Shown one piece after another: positions 14,866 to 18,776 of a DNA stretch of 18,776 bases. Numbering within the stretch: position 1 is the first letter of the stretch; each line of letters opens with the position of its first letter. The notes under the pieces were generated by a model. The model made no database searches. It saw only the letters and a list, made by a program, of their open reading frames with translations, and was not told where the DNA came from. Position numbers and translations under genes: made by a program. This DNA comes from JANNHP01 sp031404455 (GTDB lineage: Bacteria; Planctomycetota; JAJSAM01; JAJVHW01). The DNA is taken from NCBI GenBank assembly GCA_031404455.1, contig JANNHP010000036.1, positions 1-18,776 of the forward strand, read 5' to 3'.

Positions 14866-14946
14866 ATGTCGATCCGGCAAGCGGCTGCGGAGCTTCCCGT
14901 CCTTCTCGGCATCGTGATGGTGATCGCGGCGTTCTTCTACGTCTAG
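14866..14946 (+). CDS. Putative 26-residue single-pass membrane protein
   Basis: ATG at 14866 to TAG at 14944-14946. The first nine residues are polar (MSIRQAAAE); the rest is one hydrophobic helix (LPVLLGIVMVIAAFFYV) that reaches the C-terminus. AGCGGAGGG lies 5 bases upstream, the best ribosome site among the plus-strand genes here, and this supports translation. Small single-helix proteins often act as accessory subunits or regulators of larger membrane complexes; the partner is unknown. It is not KdpF by sequence. The stop codon lies inside the left arm of a strong inverted repeat, so folding of that hairpin may affect the 3' end of the message. The family is not recognised, and chance is a real alternative for so short an ORF. 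Confidence 0.5.
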   Translation: MSIRQAAAELPVLLGIVMVIAAFFYV

Positions 14947-15004
14947 GCGCGTGTCCGGGCGGCTTCGGCGACGGGGCGATGTCGCCGTTCGGACACGCGC
15001 CTAG
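14943..15004 (+). repeat. Nested hairpin overlapping the small ORF's stop
   Basis: CTAGGCGCGTGTCCG (14943-14957) and CGGACACGCGCCTAG (14990-15004) are perfect 15-base reverse complements. Inside the loop, CGGCGAC (14966-14972) and GTCGCCG (14981-14987) add a 7-base stem with an 8-base loop. The outer arm includes the TAG of the small ORF. No U-run follows, so a simple intrinsic terminator is not well supported; a structured 3' end, factor-dependent terminator or repeat unit fits. Confidence 0.75.
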
Positions 15005-15109
15005 GTAGTGATCTGGTCAGAGCAACGATGAGATCAGCGGCCGGAGCGACCACGGCGCGCCCGGTTCGCCCGCATCGCGGAACGCGCACTCCTGAATGAG
15101 CCAATTGCG

Positions 15110-15169
15110 CCGGGAGCGCGTCCGTCGGCGGCGCCCGAAGCTGCGCGCGATGGTCGGACGTGCTCCCGG
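15110..15169. repeat. Second 15-base-arm hairpin, similar to the preceding one
   Basis: CCGGGAGCGCGTCCG (15110-15124) and CGGACGTGCTCCCGG (15155-15169) pair over 15 bases with one mismatch that becomes G-U in RNA. The loop is 30 bases. Arm length, overall size (60 against 62 bases) and the GCGTCCG/GTGTCCG core resemble the hairpin at 14943-15004. The gap between them (15005-15109) shows nothing I can support. Confidence 0.65.
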
Positions 15170-15209
15170 CCGGGCATGGCCGTTGCACACCCCCCGAGAT
15201 GACCCACCG

Positions 15210-15218
15210 TGCTAGACT
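15210..15218 (+). promoter_or_regulatory. Possible extended -10 promoter element
   Basis: TGCTAGACT fits an extended -10 box (TG, one base, TAGACT) about 20 bases before the ATG of the next gene. TTGCAC at 15183-15188 is too far (24 bases) to be a normal -35. The leader would be very short, about a dozen bases. Confidence 0.3.
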
Positions 15219-15237
15219 CGCCCATCGGGGTACCTCG

Positions 15238-16677
15238 ATGGAACTTCACTTCTGCAGCAGGTGCGGGATCTCGATCCCGCAGACCGAGATCGACACCGGC
15301 TCCGCGACCGGCGCGGGCGGCAAGTACTTCTGCTCCGAACACCGAAGCGGCTCCTCCGTCGCGGTGGCCGAGAGTCCGCACCCGTCGGGCGTCGCGAGCG
15401 CCTTCGCGCCGGGCGAGGACCTCGAACTCCTCTTCTGCGCGAACTGCCGCGTGTCCATCCCCCAGGGCGATTCCCAGAGCGGACGGGCCCACCGCGAGCA
15501 CGGCTCGCTCTACTGTGCCGGGTGTTCGAAGGCCGATCCGGGCGAGCGCGCCGCGCGGCGCGAGGCCGTCGAGGCCGAGATGGCCGCCGACGTCGATTCC
15601 CAGGACCCCGTCGCCGCGCGGCGCTGCTCCGTCTGCTCGGCGGTCGTGCCCTACGGGCAGATCGTCACCGGCAAGGCGAAGGTCGAGGGCAACCGGGTCG
15701 TCTGCGAGCGCTGCCGCGCCGCGTCCGCGTCGTCGCCGGGAGGGGCGCCCCGCGCGGGGATGTCCTCGGGCCTCGTCCTCGCCATCGTGATCGTCGTGGC
15801 CGCAGGCCTCGGCTACCTCGGGACGCGGACCTGGATCGACCAGAAGAAGTCCGGGACTGCCCGGGACCCGATTGCGGAGCTGAAGCTCCTGAAGGCGGAC
15901 TTCGACGCGAAGCTCCTCTCGCTCGACGTCCGTCTGACGGACGTGCAGAAGCAGTCGCTCGCCCCCGACGACCGCGCCGCCTCCGAGCGCGCCCGCGTGG
16001 ACGCCGAGTTCGCGAACCTGCGGCAGTCCTTCGCGGACCTGCGCGCCGACATGTCGAAGTCCGACGTCGACCTGCAGCAGCGCGTGTCGCACATCGAGGG
16101 GCAGATCTCGGGACTGAACGAGCGCATGCGCGATCTCGCGTCGCGTTCCGTCGCGGCGCCGCCAATGGCCGCGCCCCCCGTCGCTCCGCCCGCCGAGAAG
16201 CCCCCCGAGCCGCGCGCCGGAACCGACACGCCTGCGCCTCCCGGTCCGAAACCGGTGAACCCTGCGGTCGTGAAGCTCTGCAAGGATCTCCTCGATCCGG
16301 CCGCCGACGACGGCACGCGCTTCACCGCGGCGACCGAGCTGACGACGCTGAAGGACCCGGCTTCGCTCCCGTCGCTCGTGAAGGCGCTCGCCGACGACAA
16401 GCATTACTTCGTGCGCCGCGGGTGCGCGCGAGCCCTCGGCGTGATGCGGTCGTGGCTTGCCGTGCCCGCGCTGATCAAGGCGCTCGAGGACCGCGAGGTC
16501 TACGTGGCGCTCGCCGCGAACATCGCGCTCCAGAACATCACCGGCAACGACTTCGGCATCACGCAGGACACGCCGCCCGGCCAGCGCAAGACGAAGTCGC
16601 AGTCGGCCGAGAAGTGGTGGGAGAAGAACAAGGACAAGCCGCCGGAAGGCGTCTCGCTGGCGCCGGTCACCGAGTGA
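15238..16677 (+). CDS. Membrane protein with three zinc ribbons, coiled coil and HEAT repeats
   Basis: 479 residues from ATG 15238. Three tandem ribbon-like modules come first: C6/C9 with C32/H35, C67/C70 with C93/C96, and C130/C133 with C156/C159. They share a pattern of a CxxC knuckle, (V/I)SIPQ or VVPYGQ, a glycine-rich turn and a second knuckle. One membrane helix (176-197, SSGLVLAIVIVVAAGLGYLG) separates them from a coiled coil (211-303) and a Pro/Ala linker (307-340). The C-terminus (343-440) has HEAT repeats such as LPSLVKALADDKHYFVRRGC and VPALIKALEDREVYVALA, ending in NITGNDFG and WWEKNK. The ribbons are likely cytosolic and the HEAT part across the membrane, or the reverse; the orientation is not clear. 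It looks like a scaffold and no enzyme motif is seen. GGGG lies 8 bases before the ATG. An in-frame GTG at 15160 is disfavoured because it overlaps the hairpin and adds 26 low-quality residues. Confidence 0.88.
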   Translation: MELHFCSRCGISIPQTEIDTGSATGAGGKYFCSEHRSGSSVAVAESPHPSGVASAFAPGEDLELLFCANCRVSIPQGDSQSGRAHREHGSLYCAGCSKADPGERAARREAVEAEMAADVDSQDPVAARRCSVCSAVVPYGQIVTGKAKVEGNRVVCERCRAASASSPGGAPRAGMSSGLVLAIVIVVAAGLGYLGTRTWIDQKKSGTARDPIAELKLLKADFDAKLLSLDVRLTDVQKQSLAPDDRAASERARVDAEFANLRQSFADLRADMSKSDVDLQQRVSHIEGQISGLNERMRDLASRSVAAPPMAAPPVAPPAEKPPEPRAGTDTPAPPGPKPVNPAVVKLCKDLLDPAADDGTRFTAATELTTLKDPASLPSLVKALADDKHYFVRRGCARALGVMRSWLAVPALIKALEDREVYVALAANIALQNITGNDFGITQDTPPGQRKTKSQSAEKWWEKNKDKPPEGVSLAPVTE

Positions 16678-16686
16678 AAGTTCGTG

Positions 16687-16710
16687 ACGGAGCCGCGAGG
16701 CGCGGTCCGT
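16687..16710 (+). terminator. Terminator-like hairpin after the zinc-ribbon gene
   Basis: ACGGA-g-CCGCG (16687-16697) pairs with CGCGGTCCGT (16701-16710): a 10-pair stem with one bulged G and a 3-base loop, starting 10 bases after the stop codon. No U-run follows, so it is called on stem strength and position. Confidence 0.45.
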
Positions 16711-16734
16711 GCCAACATGCGGCAACACGGTTGA

Positions 16735-16837
16735 GGTCTCGGTAGGGGCGGACCCCCGTGTCCGCCCAACGCGAAATCGGCGCGGGCACCGATCCCTGCT
16801 GACCTGGGCGGACACAGGGTCCGCCCCTACCGAGATC
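16735..16837. repeat. Long palindromic repeat between convergent genes
   Basis: The left arm (16735-16768) and right arm (16805-16837) are near-perfect reverse complements of about 33 bases. Each arm is itself a smaller dyad: GGGCGGAC against GTCCGCCC. The loop contains ATCGG/CCGAT, which extends the structure. It sits in the gap where two genes converge. The GGTAGGGGCGGAC-type unit looks like the dispersed palindromic elements found between genes in many environmental genomes; it may also end transcription from both sides. Confidence 0.8.
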
Positions 16838-16877
16838 ATGACTAGACCTGCTGGATCTTGGCGGCCCGTGAGATCCG

Positions 16878-17816
16878 CTAGCGCGGCGACGCCGGCTCTT
16901 CCGCGAAGGCGACGATCCGGGCCGTGGGCCGCGAGTCGGTCGCGCGCGCGGCGAGCGCCTCCCTGTCGCGCATCGCGGCGGTCCGGTTCTCGAGGTGCCG
17001 CGCGATCTCGGAGTTGAGGTCGTCCACGTCGGCGAGGACCTTCTCGCACTCCGCGACCTGCGCGCGCGTCTGCGAAGCGCGGTGCGCGAGCGCCGCCTGC
17101 TCGTTCACGAGCGCCTTGCGCTTCACGGCGAGCGCGTCGCGCTCGTCGGCGGTCATCGCGGAGGACTTCGGCTGCGCCTCGAGGTGGATCAGTTCCATCT
17201 CGAGATCGTCCTGCTTCCCCGTGAGCCGGGCGAGCCGCGCGCGCAGCGTGTCGATCTCCCCGTTGCCCGTCGCCGCCGAGAGGCTCGCCTTCTGAAGTGC
17301 GTTGCGCGCGCGCGACTGCGCGGCGCGGATCTTCGCGTCCTCCGCGGCGACGACCTCACCGAGCGCCAGGCGGCGCCGTTCCATGTCGGTGCTCGCCGAT
17401 GCCGTCTCGTCCGCGACGAACGCCGCCGCCAGCGCGTTCGCCTCGTCGTCGAGGACGCCCGGCGTCTCGCCGGCGACGACGATCTCGACGAGCCACGCCT
17501 TAGCGAGGCGCCGCACCGCGAGTCCCGACGCGATCTCGGCGGCGATGTCGTCCTCCGTCCGTCCCGAGAACGCGGGGAGTGACGCGAGTCGCGCTTCGCG
17601 GACCGCGCGGGCGATCGTGTGCGGCAGGCGGATCTTCTCGATCGCCGTGTCGATCCGGGCGTCCTCCGGTTCCGCGGAGTGCGGGCCGTCCGGCGCCCCC
17701 CAGGGCGGCACGATCTCGACGACCGCCGTCGCCCGGTACGAGGCCGACACGGCCGGTTGCGCGTCGCACGCGGCGAGGACGGCGAGGATCGCGAGACTCT
17801 CGATCGTGAGGCGCAT
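16878..17816 (-). CDS. Wzz/GumC-like coiled-coil lipoprotein
   Basis: 312 residues. The N-terminus (LAILAVLAAC) is a lipoprotein signal with a lipobox ending at C17, followed by D18. Residues 26-135 resemble the Wzz chain-length domain: YRATAVVEIVP, a helix IDTAIEKIRLPHTIARAVREA, then LAVRRLAKAWLVEIVVAGETPGVLDDEANALAAAFV. A long coiled coil follows (140-290). The end, ARIVAFAEEPASPR, matches the A-x-x-P motif that precedes the second membrane helix in Wzz/GumC, but here the protein stops. In E. coli, Asp after the lipid Cys keeps a lipoprotein in the inner membrane, which would suit this family. The role may be polysaccharide chain length or export; no tyrosine-kinase part is present. GGAGGAGGG lies 8 bases before the ATG, a strong ribosome site. 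It is co-directional with the gene 77 bases upstream. A longer reading frame extending to 18728 exists but overlaps that gene and is rejected. Confidence 0.8.
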   Translation of the reverse strand: MRLTIESLAILAVLAACDAQPAVSASYRATAVVEIVPPWGAPDGPHSAEPEDARIDTAIEKIRLPHTIARAVREARLASLPAFSGRTEDDIAAEIASGLAVRRLAKAWLVEIVVAGETPGVLDDEANALAAAFVADETASASTDMERRRLALGEVVAAEDAKIRAAQSRARNALQKASLSAATGNGEIDTLRARLARLTGKQDDLEMELIHLEAQPKSSAMTADERDALAVKRKALVNEQAALAHRASQTRAQVAECEKVLADVDDLNSEIARHLENRTAAMRDREALAARATDSRPTARIVAFAEEPASPR

Positions 17817-17893
17817 GCGGAGATCCCTCCTCCGGGGGACACCCTCTTGAACGAAGGCGGACGCGCGGATGTTACGTCTCCGATCTTGGACGG

Positions 17894-18766
17894 TCACCTC
17901 GGCGCGAGCTTCCGCGTCGCCGCCGGGTACATCTCCGCGCCGCCGGCTTCGACGATGCGCCGCGCGGCGGAGCGGATCCAGGCGTTCGGGGAGTCGAGGG
18001 CGTCGAGGAGGGACGTCTCTGTGGGGAGGCCGAAGCTGTCGCGGACAGTCGGGAAGTGCATCGTCTTGGACCACTCGACGTGTCGTGCGACGTCGGTGCA
18101 GATCCTGTCGACGTCTGCCGACTCGCCTGAGGTCGAGGCGTCGAGGAGCATGAAGGGCGACAGGTCGAGCAGCGCTTCGCCCCACACGGCGCTCTTCCCG
18201 TCGAGCGCCGCGGCCAGGTAGCAGCGACCGCCCCACGCGGCGACGACGCAGCCGTCCGGCGGGAAGTGAAGCGCGCGGTCGCCACTTCCGGCGGGCCGGA
18301 CGACGCTGACCCACGGATCGTCTCCGGGACTGCCTCCCGCCGCCCGAACGAGCAGGTCGTAGCTCGTCGTGACCAGGCCTTGTTCGATCACGCGACCGAT
18401 GGCGTCCTGCCGGCCCATCCCGCGGCTCCAGTGAAGCAGTGCATACTCGCGGCCGTCGGGACCCGGAGTCCGGGTCACCTCGTCCCACGAGGGCGAGCCC
18501 CAGAAGAATGCGCCGCACGAGAGCCAACCGGCGAACCCAGCGGACGCTGTCATCCAGAGGGGGTGCGGAGCGACCGACGGATGGCGTGCCCAGAGGACGA
18601 GGGCCGCGACCCACGACGCGGCGGCCGAGACCAGGAGGAGAATCGGAATCCACGCATCGACGACCACGACGATCGTCTCGCGATCGACTGTGCTCCACCC
18701 GCCGCCGGCGACGTGTCCGGCCGCCCACGCCAACGCCGGCGGAACGAGGAGCCAGATGTACCTCAC
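17894..18766 (-). CDS. Polytopic membrane protein with soluble C-terminal domain (start uncertain)
   Basis: About 290 residues from GTG 18766. Three hydrophobic segments lie at 3-22, 32-60 and 70-90, the first followed by a Gly-rich turn. Residues 95-245 form a soluble domain with no motif I recognise; it carries three cysteines, C173, C182 and C223. The end, TSLLDALDSPNAWIRSAARRIVEAGG (251-276), reads like one HEAT-type repeat. The frame stays open to the window edge, no ribosome site is visible, and the true start may be outside. It lies 77 bases upstream of the Wzz-like lipoprotein on the same strand, so the two may be co-expressed, and an envelope role is possible. I give no specific function. 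Confidence 0.7.
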   Translation of the reverse strand: MRYIWLLVPPALAWAAGHVAGGGWSTVDRETIVVVVDAWIPILLLVSAAASWVAALVLWARHPSVAPHPLWMTASAGFAGWLSCGAFFWGSPSWDEVTRTPGPDGREYALLHWSRGMGRQDAIGRVIEQGLVTTSYDLLVRAAGGSPGDDPWVSVVRPAGSGDRALHFPPDGCVVAAWGGRCYLAAALDGKSAVWGEALLDLSPFMLLDASTSGESADVDRICTDVARHVEWSKTMHFPTVRDSFGLPTETSLLDALDSPNAWIRSAARRIVEAGGAEMYPAATRKLAPR

Positions 18767-18776
18767 TGCTCGCGGC

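Noticed and set aside
15160..15237. Earlier GTG start for the zinc-ribbon protein
   Set aside because: It would overlap a strong hairpin and add an unlike N-terminal stretch; ATG 15238 has a fitting ribosome site.
15034..17049. 671-codon minus-strand frame across the zinc-ribbon gene
   Set aside because: It is antisense to a gene with conserved cysteine pairs and HEAT repeats, runs through two repeats, and has no motif.
9986..17893. Sigma-54 (-24/-12) promoter as a local target of the regulator
   Set aside because: I scanned the intergenic gaps for TGGC and TTGC at the right spacing. The nearest, TGGCCGTTGC near 15176, has the wrong spacing.
16878..18728. 616-residue version of the Wzz-like lipoprotein
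   Set aside because: Its first 304 residues are Arg-rich shadow of the upstream membrane gene. The internal ATG at 17816 has a strong ribosome site and a lipoprotein signal.
1..18776. tRNA, rRNA, CRISPR array or transposase genes
   Set aside because: No cloverleaf, ribosomal sequence, regularly spaced direct repeats or transposase motif could be found by eye.

Overview
The window is very GC-rich (roughly 70 % by eye, not computed) and densely coded, with short intergenic gaps and GTG starts beside ATG. No rRNA, tRNA, CRISPR array or transposase was seen. Several traits point to a Planctomycetota-like bacterium: a giant eukaryotic-type kinase fused to a sigma-54 activator, a membrane zinc-ribbon/HEAT protein whose end carries the 'NITGxDFG ... 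WW..NK' signature I associate with planctomycete HEAT proteins, a WaaP-like kinase and a Wzz-like lipoprotein. This placement is inference; other high-GC, sigma-54-rich phyla are not excluded.

Layout. (1) 1-4697, minus strand: a large SF1 helicase with an N-terminal DUF4011-type region and a C-terminal Vsr/DUF559-like nuclease, cut off by the window edge. It follows a 138-codon helical protein of unknown function by 18 bases. (2) 4718-13049, plus strand: a 1755-residue regulator that joins a Ser/Thr kinase, a STAND-like ATPase, TPR-like repeats, a GAF domain, a sigma-54 AAA+ domain and a Fis helix-turn-helix. Two tandem paralogous helical-repeat proteins follow, each ending in the same CAWC...HGICxxC motif. 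Groups 1 and 2 diverge from a gap of only 20 bases that sits on an inverted repeat. (3) 13050-13474: 425 non-coding bases with a nested inverted repeat and two operator-like dyads. (4) 13475-14705: a WaaP-like kinase divergent from an HU-family gene. (5) 14706-15237: hairpins around a 26-residue single-pass membrane ORF. (6) 15238-16677: three zinc ribbons, one membrane helix, a coiled coil and HEAT repeats in one protein. (7) 16678-16877: a convergent gap with a terminator-like hairpin and a long palindrome. (8) 16878-18766, minus strand: a Wzz-like lipoprotein and, upstream of it, a polytopic protein with a soluble C-terminal domain.

How the genes may work together. The best candidate for an undescribed system is 4718-13049. 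The regulator has sensing modules (GAF, TPR), a kinase, two separate NTPase engines and a DNA-binding end, so in principle it could turn a signal into sigma-54 transcription. The two paralogs could be its partners or substrates, since they are co-directional and close behind it. No -24/-12 promoter was seen in the window's gaps, so its target is probably elsewhere. The helicase-nuclease has the domain order of known anti-phage proteins, but no other defence gene is visible beside it.
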